Shown here: piece by piece, positions 7,222 to 16,875 of the stretch
Numbering within the stretch: the stretch's first letter is position 1
How the letters are laid out: each line of letters starts with the position of its first letter
The notes under the pieces: generated by a model
Seen by the model: the letters and a program-made list of their open reading frames with translations, nothing else
Databases searched by the model: none
Told to the model about the DNA's origin: nothing
Position numbers and translations under genes: made by a program
DNA from: Paramagnetospirillum marisnigri
GTDB lineage: Bacteria > Pseudomonadota > Alphaproteobacteria > Rhodospirillales > Magnetospirillaceae
Assembly (NCBI RefSeq): GCF_001650715.1
Contig: NZ_LWQT01000055.1
Span: 62,001 to 126,000, forward strand
Direction: 5' to 3'
DNA: 64,000 nucleotides

Positions 7222-8067
7222 TTATGGCTTTCCGGGCGCCCGGAACGGCGTGGTGACGTCCTCGTGCTCGAAAAAGTCCAATTGGGTCGGGCACATGCCG
7301 CAAATGGGCTCGGGGCCGAAATTCGCCTTCATGAAGGCGGCGTATTCGGGCATGGAGGCATGAACATCGAGGCCGCGATAGGCCAGATAGGGCGCCCAGG
7401 CCTCATGCCCCTCCAACCCGAATTTGCGCAGCACCATCTCCAGGAAGGCGATGGGCGGGCATTTCCATAACCGTCCCTGATACAGGCTCATGCAATAGCG
7501 GTTGGCGCAGACGGTCCAGGACTGGCCGGGGTTGCCCTCGGCGAAGGGGCGCATGCCTGGCCCCTCGCCCTGATAGGTCCGGTAGAAGGCGTAATAGCCC
7601 TCGCGCCGGATCAGATTGACGCCATGGCGTTTGGCCATTTCCTCCGCCTTGACCATGGCGGGCTCGAACTTGTCGAGATAGGGCTGGTCCGAGCGGGAAT
7701 GGCGGCTGATGGCGAGGATGGTGCCGGTTTCAGCCAGGGTGCTCCACAGATCGGGATGGCGGTCCAGCATCAGCCCATTGGTGACGACACCACGCTCGAT
7801 GTCCGGCCACAGCTCGGCGACCAGCCAGATATAGTCGCACAGATCGGGATTCAGGGTGGGCTCGCCCCCCAGGATGTAGAAGCTGTTGGGGATCACCTTG
7901 CGGTGCAGGGCGTCCAGCCAGGGCGCGGCCGTGGCCAGCGGCACCACCCCTTTCAGGGTATAGTTGGAATAATGGCTGCAGAAACGGCAATGCAGATTGC
8001 AGACATGGGCGATGTCCATCTCGACGCCGTGGGGCAGCGATATTCTTTGGCTGTCGGCGCTATCCAT
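7222..8067 (-). CDS. Radical SAM protein with C-terminal cysteine cluster, function unknown
   Basis: 281 residues. Cys23, Cys27 and Cys30 in CNLHCRFC are the CxxxCxxC ligands of the radical SAM [4Fe-4S] cluster; ILGGEPTLNPDL is the GGE motif that binds SAM. Two further Cys groups (CANRYCMS...LWKCPP and ICGMCPTQ, roughly residues 185-265) suggest a second, SPASM-like cluster. Such enzymes modify peptides or sugars by radical chemistry. The substrate is not deducible. It is divergent from the DUF4910-AAC(3)-ligase operon across an intergenic palindrome, and similar radical SAM proteins occur in surface-glycan clusters, so a role in that cassette is my inference. The ATG at 8067 is the only plausible start. 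Confidence 0.75.
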   Translation of the reverse strand: MDSADSQRISLPHGVEMDIAHVCNLHCRFCSHYSNYTLKGVVPLATAAPWLDALHRKVIPNSFYILGGEPTLNPDLCDYIWLVAELWPDIERGVVTNGLMLDRHPDLWSTLAETGTILAISRHSRSDQPYLDKFEPAMVKAEEMAKRHGVNLIRREGYYAFYRTYQGEGPGMRPFAEGNPGQSWTVCANRYCMSLYQGRLWKCPPIAFLEMVLRKFGLEGHEAWAPYLAYRGLDVHASMPEYAAFMKANFGPEPICGMCPTQLDFFEHEDVTTPFRAPGKP

Positions 8068-8111
8068 GCTCGGCCCTTGCTCCGGGAAGGCGTGCCCAAC
8101 CTACCCTAGGG

Positions 8112-8130
8112 TGCGTTGGGCGCCAACGCA
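8112..8130. promoter_or_regulatory. Perfect 19-bp palindrome in a divergent intergenic region (candidate operator)
   Basis: TGCGTTGG (8112-8119), GCG, CCAACGCA (8123-8130) lies between the divergent starts of the radical SAM gene (8067) and the DUF4910 operon (8247). There is no T-run on either side, so it is not a terminator. A shared operator is the simplest reading. Confidence 0.45.
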
Positions 8131-8246
8131 ATCTTAACACCCTTGACCCCACCATGGGGATGGCACCGGGCACGAGGCACCATGAACGGCGACAACGAAT
8201 TTCCCAGGCGATGGATCGGGCCGGATTTCTCCGGCTGGAGGCGTCC

Positions 8247-9584
8247 ATGACCGGACTGCCCAGCCCGGACGAGGTCGAAGGCTGGCTGCGGCGGCTGTGG
8301 CCGATCATGCGCAGCATCACCGGCGCCGGTCAGCGCCTGACCCACGACATGCTGGCCGAACTGGTGCCCTTCGACCACTGGGACATTCCGTCGGGAACCC
8401 GGATTCTCGACTGGGAGGTGCCCCGGGAATGGGTGTTCCGCCGGGCCACTCTGGAGGACCCCGCCGGACGGCGCATCCTGGACGCCGCCGAGCATACCCT
8501 GCATCTGGTCAACTACTCCCAGCCCTTCCAGGGCAGCCTCGATCTGGCGGAGTTGCAGCCCCATCTCCACTCGCTGCCCGACCGGCCCTGGGCCATTCCC
8601 TATGTGACCAGCTACTACGCCCCCCATTGGGGTTTCTGCCTGTCCGACGAGATGCGCGCCGGGCTGGCCGAGGGACGCTATGGCGTGACCATCGATACCG
8701 AGATGATCGACGGCGTGATGCGAGTGTCCGACTGCGTCCTGCCCCCCAGCCCGGGAGAGGAGGATGGCGGCGAGGTGCTGTTCTCGTCCTATAGCTGCCA
8801 TCCCTCCATGGCCAATAACGAGTTGTCGGGACCGCTGGTGCTGGCCTTCCTCTACCGTGCCCTGGCGGCGCTGCCCCGGCGGCGGATGACCTACCGCTTC
8901 GTGCTGGGGCCGGAGAATGTCGGCTCCATCGCCTATCTGTCGCGCCATGGCGAGCATCTGCGGCAGCGGCTGCGGGCGGGCTATGTCCTGACCAATATCG
9001 GCGATCGCCAGCCGCTCAGCCTGAAGAAATCACAGCGCGGCGACACCCTGGCCGAGCGGGCGGCGATCCAGGCCTTCACCGACCGGGACATCCCCCACCG
9101 GCTGCTGGACTTCGACCCGCGCGGCGCCGACGAGCGCAATTACTGCTCGCCCGGCTACAACTTCCCGGTCTGTGCCCTGATGCGCAGCTATTTCCAGCAA
9201 AATCCCGCCTATCACACCTCCGACGACAATCTGGATTTCGTGACCGCCGAATCCATCATCGCGGCGGTGGAGGCCTGTGTGGACATCTGCCGGGTGATCG
9301 AGGCCAACCGGATCTGGCGCAACACCGCCCCCTTCGGCGAGCCGTTCTTCTCGCGCCACGACCTGGCGCCGACCCTGTCGACTCCGGGGGTCTCCGCCGA
9401 TCGCCAGTTGCTGGCGCGCCGCTGGCTGCTGAACCAGTGCGATGGCAGCCGCGACATCCTCGCCATCGCCCAACGCTGCCACATGCCCGTGGCCCTGCTG
9501 GCGGAACAGGCCGCCATCCTGGCCCAGGCTGGGCTCCTTGCTCCCGGATCGGACCATGCCGTTTCCCACCACCTCCGCGGCTGA
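8247..9584 (+). CDS. DUF4910/DUF2172-type aminopeptidase-like hydrolase
   Basis: 445 residues. The N-terminal RLWPIMRSITGAGQRLT is the hallmark of DUF4910 proteins. SSYSCHPSMANNELSGP is the expected metal-site region of an M28-like fold, and YCSPGYNFPVCALMRS with YHTSDDNLDFV is the late conserved block. The last 70 residues (LARRWLLNQCDGSRDILAIAQ) form an added helix-turn-helix-like tail. These proteins resemble zinc aminopeptidases and are often found in polysaccharide clusters, but substrates are unknown to me. The ATG at 8247 follows TGGAGG; 8211 is an alternative. The stop overlaps the next gene by 29 bp, giving an operon with the acyltransferase and ligase. Confidence 0.75.
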   Translation: MTGLPSPDEVEGWLRRLWPIMRSITGAGQRLTHDMLAELVPFDHWDIPSGTRILDWEVPREWVFRRATLEDPAGRRILDAAEHTLHLVNYSQPFQGSLDLAELQPHLHSLPDRPWAIPYVTSYYAPHWGFCLSDEMRAGLAEGRYGVTIDTEMIDGVMRVSDCVLPPSPGEEDGGEVLFSSYSCHPSMANNELSGPLVLAFLYRALAALPRRRMTYRFVLGPENVGSIAYLSRHGEHLRQRLRAGYVLTNIGDRQPLSLKKSQRGDTLAERAAIQAFTDRDIPHRLLDFDPRGADERNYCSPGYNFPVCALMRSYFQQNPAYHTSDDNLDFVTAESIIAAVEACVDICRVIEANRIWRNTAPFGEPFFSRHDLAPTLSTPGVSADRQLLARRWLLNQCDGSRDILAIAQRCHMPVALLAEQAAILAQAGLLAPGSDHAVSHHLRG

Positions 9585-10311
9585 GCTGCGCCACCATCTC
9601 GACCGCCTGGGCATCGAACCCGGCGACCGGCTGGCGGTGCACAGCCGCCTGCTGTCGTTCGGCCGGGTGGAAGGCGGCCCCGCCCTGGTCTGCCAGGTGC
9701 TGCGCGAGCGCATCGGCGAATCCGGAACCCTGATCGTGCCGGCCTATACCTTCGATCCCGTGCCGCCCTTCGACCCCGCCCACCGGCCGGGCGAGGGGGT
9801 GGGGGCGCTGTCCGACCATGTGCGCCTGCTGCCCGGCGCCATCCGCAGCCTGTGCCCCATCCACAGCCATGCCGGAATCGGCCCCGAGGCGGTGCTGCTG
9901 CGCCAGTCCGACCCGGAATGCTCGCTGGGGCCCGGATCGGATTTCGACCTGATGCGGCGCCACGGCTTCAAGGTGCTGCTGCTGGGCTGCGGCTTCAGCG
10001 AGGGCTGCGCCTATATCCATCATGTGGAGGCGGTGGCCGGGGTGCCCTATCGCCACTGGCTGACCCTGGCGCGGCAGCGGGTCGAGCCCGATGGCGGTCT
10101 GCGGCCGGTGATCTGTCGCTATTACGCCCGTTCGCGCACCGACCTCACCCCGGATTTCGAGCCGGTGCGACGGCGGCTGGATGCGGCGGGGCTGGTGGCC
10201 TCGGCGCCCTGCCCCCTGGGGGAGAGCCATGCCTGCCGGATCGAGGACCTCCATGCCGTCACCCTCGCCCTGCTGCGCGACGACCCCATGGCCCTGATGG
10301 GCGGAGGCTGA
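9556..10311 (+). CDS. AAC(3)-family N-acyltransferase (antibiotic NAT fold)
   Basis: 251 residues of the aminoglycoside N(3)-acetyltransferase family. Marks are LAVHSRLLSFGRVEGG near the N-terminus, TLIVPAYTFDP, a CPIHSHAGIGP segment, SLGPGSDFDLMRRHGFKVLLLGCGF and a following CAYIHHVE. The family transfers acetyl or acyl groups from CoA to amines; members in glycan clusters N-acylate amino sugars, and nothing here points to drug resistance specifically. The ATG at 9556 lies inside the DUF4910 gene (29-bp overlap); longer readings are shadow. The next gene begins one base after its stop, so coupling with the adenylation enzyme is likely. Confidence 0.8.
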   Translation: MPFPTTSAAELRHHLDRLGIEPGDRLAVHSRLLSFGRVEGGPALVCQVLRERIGESGTLIVPAYTFDPVPPFDPAHRPGEGVGALSDHVRLLPGAIRSLCPIHSHAGIGPEAVLLRQSDPECSLGPGSDFDLMRRHGFKVLLLGCGFSEGCAYIHHVEAVAGVPYRHWLTLARQRVEPDGGLRPVICRYYARSRTDLTPDFEPVRRRLDAAGLVASAPCPLGESHACRIEDLHAVTLALLRDDPMALMGGG

Positions 10312-10312
10312 G

Positions 10313-11788
10313 ATGGGCGGCGATGTGATCGAGCGCATCCTGGCCTGGGCCGCCACCGATCCCACCCTTCCCGCCGTGGTCGAGGGCGGCGTCGCCGTCT
10401 CCTATGGCGAGCTGGTGGCGCGCGCCTGGGGGCTGGCCGGGGAACTGGCCCGCTTCGGGGCCCATCCCAAGGTGGCGGTGCTGCTGCCCCAGGGCGCCGA
10501 TGCCTATGCCGCCATGATCGCCAGCCTGCTGGCGGGCGGCACCTACCTGCCGTGCAATACCGCCTCGGTGGCGGCCAAGATCGAGGCGGTGATCGGGCGC
10601 TTTGGCCCCGACGTGCTGGTGGCCGGGCCGGAGCAGACCGCCGGTCTGGCGCTGCCCCCCGGCCTGCCGGTGCTGCACAAGGTCCCGCCCCGGGATGGAA
10701 TGCCCCAGATACGCGCGCCCCACCGGCTGGCCTATGTGATCTTCACCTCGGGCTCCACCGGCATGCCCAAGGGGGTGATGATCCCCCGCGCCGCGCTGAA
10801 CCATTACGTCGACTGGGCCCTGGCGGCCATGCGCCCCGGCCCTGGCGACCGCTGGTCGCAGCACCCCAATATCAGTTTCGATCTCAGCGTCCTCGACATC
10901 TTCGGCGCCCTGTGTTCGGGGGCGGCCCTCTATCCGTTGCGCAGCGAGAGCGAGCGCATGCTGCCCGCCCGCTTCATCGCCGCCCACCGCCTGACCATCT
11001 GGAACTCGGTTCCCAGCGTCGTCGACATGATGTCCAAGGCCCGCGAGCTGACGCCCGAGCGGCTGGCCTCGCTGCGGCTGCTTACCTTTTGCGGCGAAGC
11101 CCTGCACACCGCCCAGGTCGAGGCCCTGTTCCAGGCGGCGCCGCAAGCGGTGATCCACAACACCTACGGCCCCACCGAATGCACCGTGTCCTGCACCGAG
11201 CTGCGCCTGACCGCCGAGCGCTTCCGCCATGCCTGCGACGACACCGTCGCCCTGGGCACGGCCATCGACGGCATGCGGCTGCATCTTCTCGACGGCGAGC
11301 AGGGGACCGAACTGGCCATCAGCGGGCCGCAACTGGCCGATGGCTATTGGGAGGACGAGGCCCGCACCCGCGACGCTTTCATCACCCTGGAGGAAGAAGG
11401 CGAGGCGATTCGCGCCTATCGCACCGGCGACATGGTGCGAATGCGCGATGGACAGTTGTTCTTTGCCCGCCGCAAGGACACCCAGGTCAAGATTCGCGGC
11501 TATCGCCTGGAACTGGACGAGGTCAATTCCGCCCTGCGCGGCCTGGGCTTCGCCGAGGCGGCAACGGTGCTGGTGGAGGGCCGGCTGCACGCCTTCGTCG
11601 GCGCCCCTCCCCCCCTGGACGAGAGCAAGCTGCGCCATGAGTTGGGGCGCAGGCTCGACCCCCACGCGGTTCCCGAGCGGATTCACCGCCTCGACCAGTT
11701 GCCGCGCAACGCCAATGACAAGATCGACCTGGGCGCCTTGGCCGGTCTGGTGACTTTAGCCGAAGGTGGCGTCGATCACCGGTCCTAG
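10313..11788 (+). CDS. Stand-alone adenylation enzyme (DltA/NRPS A-domain-like amino acid ligase)
   Basis: 491 residues of the ANL (AMP-forming) superfamily. The ATP loop is YVIFTSGSTGMPKGVM, the A5 motif NTYGPTECTVSC, the A8 hinge region YRTGDMVRMRDGQLFFARRKD followed by QVKIRGYRLELDEV, and the A10 lysine lies in LPRNANDKIDLG. In A4 (SFDLSVLDIFG), Asp190 corresponds to the residue that binds the alpha-amino group in amino-acid-activating domains, so an amino acid substrate is likely. There is no carrier (PCP/ACP) domain in the protein and none encoded beside it, as with DltA, which loads a separate carrier. It is the last gene of the three-gene operon and overlaps the convergent maf gene by 33 bp. 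Confidence 0.82.
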   Translation: MGGDVIERILAWAATDPTLPAVVEGGVAVSYGELVARAWGLAGELARFGAHPKVAVLLPQGADAYAAMIASLLAGGTYLPCNTASVAAKIEAVIGRFGPDVLVAGPEQTAGLALPPGLPVLHKVPPRDGMPQIRAPHRLAYVIFTSGSTGMPKGVMIPRAALNHYVDWALAAMRPGPGDRWSQHPNISFDLSVLDIFGALCSGAALYPLRSESERMLPARFIAAHRLTIWNSVPSVVDMMSKARELTPERLASLRLLTFCGEALHTAQVEALFQAAPQAVIHNTYGPTECTVSCTELRLTAERFRHACDDTVALGTAIDGMRLHLLDGEQGTELAISGPQLADGYWEDEARTRDAFITLEEEGEAIRAYRTGDMVRMRDGQLFFARRKDTQVKIRGYRLELDEVNSALRGLGFAEAATVLVEGRLHAFVGAPPPLDESKLRHELGRRLDPHAVPERIHRLDQLPRNANDKIDLGALAGLVTLAEGGVDHRS

Positions 11789-13690
11789 CCGGGCAAGCCC
11801 CTCGTCCAGCACCGCGATCAGGGCGGCCAGCCCGCCGCCGTCATCGGCCTGATCCAGGGTCGAGGCATAATGGAAGGCACCCGAGGTCAAGGCCCGGGAA
11901 TGGCCGATGATGATGCCATAGGCGGCGCCGCCATCTTCCTTCAGCGCGCCCAGGCGCCGGTTGACCTGATCGCAGAAGGCGACGATCACCCCCTGGGGAG
12001 CGCCATGGGGATCGAGCCGGTGCAGGATGTCGCGGCAGTCGGCGGCAAAGCCGCGCAGGCTGGCCCCCAGCCGGGCGAAATCATCGGGCCGGGTCAAGGG
12101 CTCGCCCACCCGGGCCAGCTCGGCCAGGGCGGCTTCCAGGTCCACCGCCACGGAACAGGGCGGATCGGCCAGGGCGATGGCTTCCGCCGCCAGCGGCGCC
12201 GCGCCGGGAATGCGGCAGCCATCGCTGCAATTCATGACGCGGGCATCACCGATCTGGGCGATGGCCTGCCCGACCACGGTCTGGCCCAGATTGAGCAGCC
12301 AGCCGGTATTGACCGCACCGCCGAAATTGCCCGGCAGAGTGTAGTCGAACTGATAGGGGGTATAGGTCGCCAGTTCGGCCTCGTCCTCATAGGTGAAATA
12401 GACCGAGTGGCGGGAATGATGGTGATTGGGGTCCCGGGCACCGAAATCGAGGCCGAACAGATAGATTTCCTTGAAGCCCAGCGACAGGGCGCAATACACC
12501 GCCGTATTGCCCGATGTGGGCTCGGCCAGGGGGGTATGGTCGGCGCCCTGGCCATAGAAGACGGTGGAACTGAGGCCGCTGCGGAAGAAATAGACCGTCT
12601 TGTCGAAGCAGGGCGAGATGCGCGGATCGACCGATGGCGTGGCGTAGAGGGTGATGCCGGACAGGTCGTATTTGGCGGCCAGGCTTTCGGCGACGTCGCC
12701 CAGGCCGGGGGAGTTCTCCAACTCGCAGTGGATATCCGGGCGGATGCCGTTTTCCAGGCAGGGCTTCAGCCCGCTGCTGGCGGTGATCACCACCACCTGG
12801 TCGCGACAGCGCTTGATGTCGTCCAGATCCTTGTCCAGCGAGGGGCCGGCGCCGATCACGAAGGCCGGTCGCCGCCGCCTTGACGGCACCCTGGCCCGCT
12901 GCAGCCAATAGCCGCTGCGGGCGAAATTGGCGGTGGCGTTGCGGAACACCAGCAGCTGATCCTCGACCCATCCCGGCAGCATGGTGAGATCCTTGGCCTT
13001 GAAGAACAGCTTCTGGATCAGGTCGGTGTATTCCGGGGTCTGGTAGTGGGCATACAGATAGGAGCCGTCCAGCAGAGCGTAGTCGTCGCTGTTGATGATG
13101 GAAACGATCTGGCCGTAAAGATTCGGCCCGCGCACGAAATGCAGGCTGCGGTCGCTGCGGGCCAGCGACTGGGCCAGTCCGGCCCAATCCACCACATGGA
13201 GGCTGTGATTGATGAAATCGTCATGGGTCTCGATCACGATCAGCGCCTTGAAGCGCAATCGCTCGGCCAGCATCCTGACGTGATGGCCCAGCCCCAGGCC
13301 GAACACCACCAGGAAACCCGCGAAGGGGGCCTGGGTCTCGGCCTTGGGGAAGGACGCCAGTCGGTCGCGCAGACTGCGATACAGCCAGTTGACCTCGGCC
13401 CCGTCCTCGAAGACCTCCTCGGGCTTGCAAAAGCAGCGTGACGGGGTTTCGAGGAAACTGGCGACCTGCCGTTCCACCGCCGCCTGGGCATCGCCGGGAT
13501 AAAGCAGATTGCCGCCACCGATATCGACATTCAGATTGCCCGCCCCGTCGATCACCAGCCGGGTCGCGGCCGATGACAGCGGCGGCAGCCCGCTCAGATG
13601 GCCATGGCGCGACAATTGCCGCAGATTGCTCTTGTACCGATCGGCATTCTGATAGGGTCTCATGGGCTCGGCTTGGCTCGGCTGGGTCAT
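11756..13690 (-). CDS. Maf-type motility-associated glycosyltransferase (DUF115 / MAF_flag10)
   Basis: 644 residues. The central domain carries RRPAFVIGAGPSLDKDLDDI and IRPDIHCELEN, the signature of the MptE-like/MAF_flag10 family. Maf proteins transfer nonulosonic acids (pseudaminic or legionaminic type) to flagellin in the cytoplasm before export; to my knowledge a Maf from Magnetospirillum magneticum has a solved structure. An N-terminal domain of about 200 residues (with LLYPGDAQAAVERQVASFLETPSR) and a C-terminal helical region fit that architecture. Starts at 13690 (MTQPSQAE) or 13663 (MRPYQNAD) are both possible. It overlaps the adenylation gene tail-to-tail and lies 145 bp downstream of guaA. 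No flagellin or nonulosonate synthase gene is in the window. Confidence 0.85.
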   Translation of the reverse strand: MTQPSQAEPMRPYQNADRYKSNLRQLSRHGHLSGLPPLSSAATRLVIDGAGNLNVDIGGGNLLYPGDAQAAVERQVASFLETPSRCFCKPEEVFEDGAEVNWLYRSLRDRLASFPKAETQAPFAGFLVVFGLGLGHHVRMLAERLRFKALIVIETHDDFINHSLHVVDWAGLAQSLARSDRSLHFVRGPNLYGQIVSIINSDDYALLDGSYLYAHYQTPEYTDLIQKLFFKAKDLTMLPGWVEDQLLVFRNATANFARSGYWLQRARVPSRRRRPAFVIGAGPSLDKDLDDIKRCRDQVVVITASSGLKPCLENGIRPDIHCELENSPGLGDVAESLAAKYDLSGITLYATPSVDPRISPCFDKTVYFFRSGLSSTVFYGQGADHTPLAEPTSGNTAVYCALSLGFKEIYLFGLDFGARDPNHHHSRHSVYFTYEDEAELATYTPYQFDYTLPGNFGGAVNTGWLLNLGQTVVGQAIAQIGDARVMNCSDGCRIPGAAPLAAEAIALADPPCSVAVDLEAALAELARVGEPLTRPDDFARLGASLRGFAADCRDILHRLDPHGAPQGVIVAFCDQVNRRLGALKEDGGAAYGIIIGHSRALTSGAFHYASTLDQADDGGGLAALIAVLDEGLARLGPVIDATFG

Positions 13691-13834
13691 GGGGTGTCCG
13701 GCGCCCGCGCCCGCGTTCGCCCGGCCGCGATGGTAGGGGCCAACCCGTTAACGCCCCGTTTCCATCACCAGCGAGGTCATATGCCCGCGATGACGTCCTC
13801 TGCAAAGGGACACCTGGGGCCAACCCCTTGCAAC

Positions 13835-15389
<1,555 letters not shown>

Positions 15390-15433
15390 GATTCCTCCGG
15401 GGGATAAGGCAGCGGGACTTTAGCGATTCGCCC

Positions 15434-15459
15434 CGGCCGGAACAAGCACTTGGCCGGGG
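15434..15459. repeat. 26-bp repeat, copy 1, containing a GC-rich hairpin
   Basis: The 26 bp beginning CGGCCGGAACAAGCACTT and ending GGCCGGGG recur exactly at 15563-15588, 129 bp on. Here the flanking bases extend an inverted repeat, CCCCGGCC (15431-15438) with GGCCGGGG (15452-15459). Function unknown; possibly an extragenic palindromic element. Confidence 0.8.
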
Positions 15460-15562
15460 CGGTTTTCACCATGGGCCTCAGGCGTCGGCGGGCGCTTGCG
15501 CGCCCTTGGCTTCCGCGCCATGGGGCGCGCGCCCTCAATGGGCTAGTCGCTCCGCTCCGCCT

Positions 15563-15588
15563 CGGCCGGAACAAGCACTTGGCCGGGG
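15563..15588. repeat. 26-bp repeat, copy 2
   Basis: An identical copy of 15434-15459, in the same orientation. The hairpin here is shorter, CGGCC (15563-15567) with GGCCG (15581-15585). Between the copies lies a GC-rich 103-bp stretch with its own palindromic pieces, such as GGGCGCGCGCCC near 15534, and no gene. Confidence 0.8.
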
Positions 15589-15654
15589 TCAATTCCGCTT
15601 CGGCGGGGGGATGCTAGGCTCGGGCATCGCTTTCCACCGATCCGGAACCGTGCC

Positions 15655-16149
15655 ATGCGCCGTCTTCTCGCCCTTGCCTTGCTGCTGCTGGTCTCCGCCT
15701 GTTATCAGGTGGACGGCGATGTCGTGCCGCTATCCTCGTCGGTGCGGGTCGAGGGGGTCAGGGATGGGCTGTATCGCCGACCCGATGGGGTCGAGGTGCG
15801 GGTGCACTGGAACGAGGCCGACAAGGTCTATGACGTGGTGGCCCCCGGATCTGAACAGGGTCGCGGCGGCACCGCCCGGGCCCAGCGCGTCGCCTCGGGG
15901 CTGTATCTGGTGCAGTATATGGACGTCACCCGGCTGGCGCTGCTGGCCAGGATGGACGGGTCCGACATGGTGCTGATGGCGCCCAACAAGGATGCCGAGC
16001 CGCGCCTGCTCAAGGCCCACGGCCTGGGCCTGAAGCCCGGCCCCATCAACGGCCTGCTGGGGTCCGGGGGCATGGCGCGCAACTTCTTCAAGGATCTGGC
16101 GGCCTCGGGCGATTTCGCCGAGGGCGGCCGCATGACCTTTGTGAAATAA
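15655..16149 (+). CDS. Predicted outer-membrane or periplasmic lipoprotein, function unknown
   Basis: 164 residues with a lipoprotein signal: MRR, a hydrophobic stretch and the lipobox LVSAC, so Cys16 would be the lipidated residue. The mature part is beta-rich (GLYRRPDGVEVRVHWNEADKVYDVV) and ends in GRMTFVK. I do not recognise a family. It starts 66 bp after the second 26-bp repeat and ends one base before the stop of the convergent mlaC-like gene. Confidence 0.75.
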   Translation: MRRLLALALLLLVSACYQVDGDVVPLSSSVRVEGVRDGLYRRPDGVEVRVHWNEADKVYDVVAPGSEQGRGGTARAQRVASGLYLVQYMDVTRLALLARMDGSDMVLMAPNKDAEPRLLKAHGLGLKPGPINGLLGSGGMARNFFKDLAASGDFAEGGRMTFVK

Positions 16150-16150
16150 C

Positions 16151-16795
16151 TCAGCGCGCCGCGTTGACCTGATCGTTCTCGGCGATCTTGCGGGCCAGGG
16201 CATCCAGCAGCGGCGCGACCTTGCCGCCAGAGCTGCGCAGCACCGAGGCGAAATCGTCCTTCATGGCGCGGATGATGCTGATGCCATCGGCGGTGACGTC
16301 CACCACCACCAGTCGGCCATCGGGTTTGGTCACCAGATCCCAGTCCACCGGCAGCGGCACGCCCGGCTGGGACGGCAGGGTTACCGTCGACGACACCCGG
16401 ACCTTGCCGCCGGGGGCTTCCGTCGCCTCGCCGATCTTGACCACGGTTCCGCCCTGCAGATTCTTCAGAAGCCCCACATAGCTGGAGACCACATAGCGCA
16501 TGAAGGTGGTGGTGAACTCGGCCTGCTCGGCCGGGGTCAGCTTGGGCCAGTGGCGGCCCAGGGAGCCCGAGGCCAGCAGCTCGGCGTCGCTGTAGCGACG
16601 CAGCAGGCTGTCGAGCAGCCGGGCGCGCTCATCCAGGGGATAGGTCTTGCTGGTGAAGGTCCCCAGGCCCTCGTCAACGGCGGCCTGGACCAGGGCACGC
16701 CCCTTGTCGGCCTCGCCGGCATGGGACGGACCCGCCGCCACCAGGAAAAACACCCCCAACAGGGAGAAGAACGCGCGCATGACCGACATCACCAT
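16151..16795 (-). CDS. MlaC/Ttg2D-family periplasmic phospholipid-binding protein
   Basis: 214 residues with a Sec signal peptide (hydrophobic to about residue 24, cleavage after SHA). The body matches the MlaC family: SLLRRYSDAELLASGSLGRHWPKLTPAEQAEFTTTFMRYVVSSYVGLL, then TLPSQPGVPLPVDWDLVTKPDGRLVVVDVTADGISII. MlaC-type proteins shuttle phospholipids across the periplasm between Mla complexes; paralogues also partner hopanoid transport (HpnM). No mlaA, mlaD, mlaE or mlaF gene lies in the window, so the partner is unknown. The start at 16795 has GGAG seven bases upstream; 16789 and 16780 are alternatives. Confidence 0.85.
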   Translation of the reverse strand: MVMSVMRAFFSLLGVFFLVAAGPSHAGEADKGRALVQAAVDEGLGTFTSKTYPLDERARLLDSLLRRYSDAELLASGSLGRHWPKLTPAEQAEFTTTFMRYVVSSYVGLLKNLQGGTVVKIGEATEAPGGKVRVSSTVTLPSQPGVPLPVDWDLVTKPDGRLVVVDVTADGISIIRAMKDDFASVLRSSGGKVAPLLDALARKIAENDQVNAAR

Positions 16796-16875
16796 TCCCG
16801 ACTCCAGCCCGACCCTGGCCAACTTTAGGTCCTGGCCGAACGAGATACCGTAATTGCCGGTTTATCGGCAAGAGG

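Noticed and set aside
9556-10311. Antibiotic-resistance interpretation of the AAC(3)-family gene
   Set aside because: Its operon context with a glycan-type cassette and no resistance or mobility genes makes aminoglycoside modification an unsupported reading.
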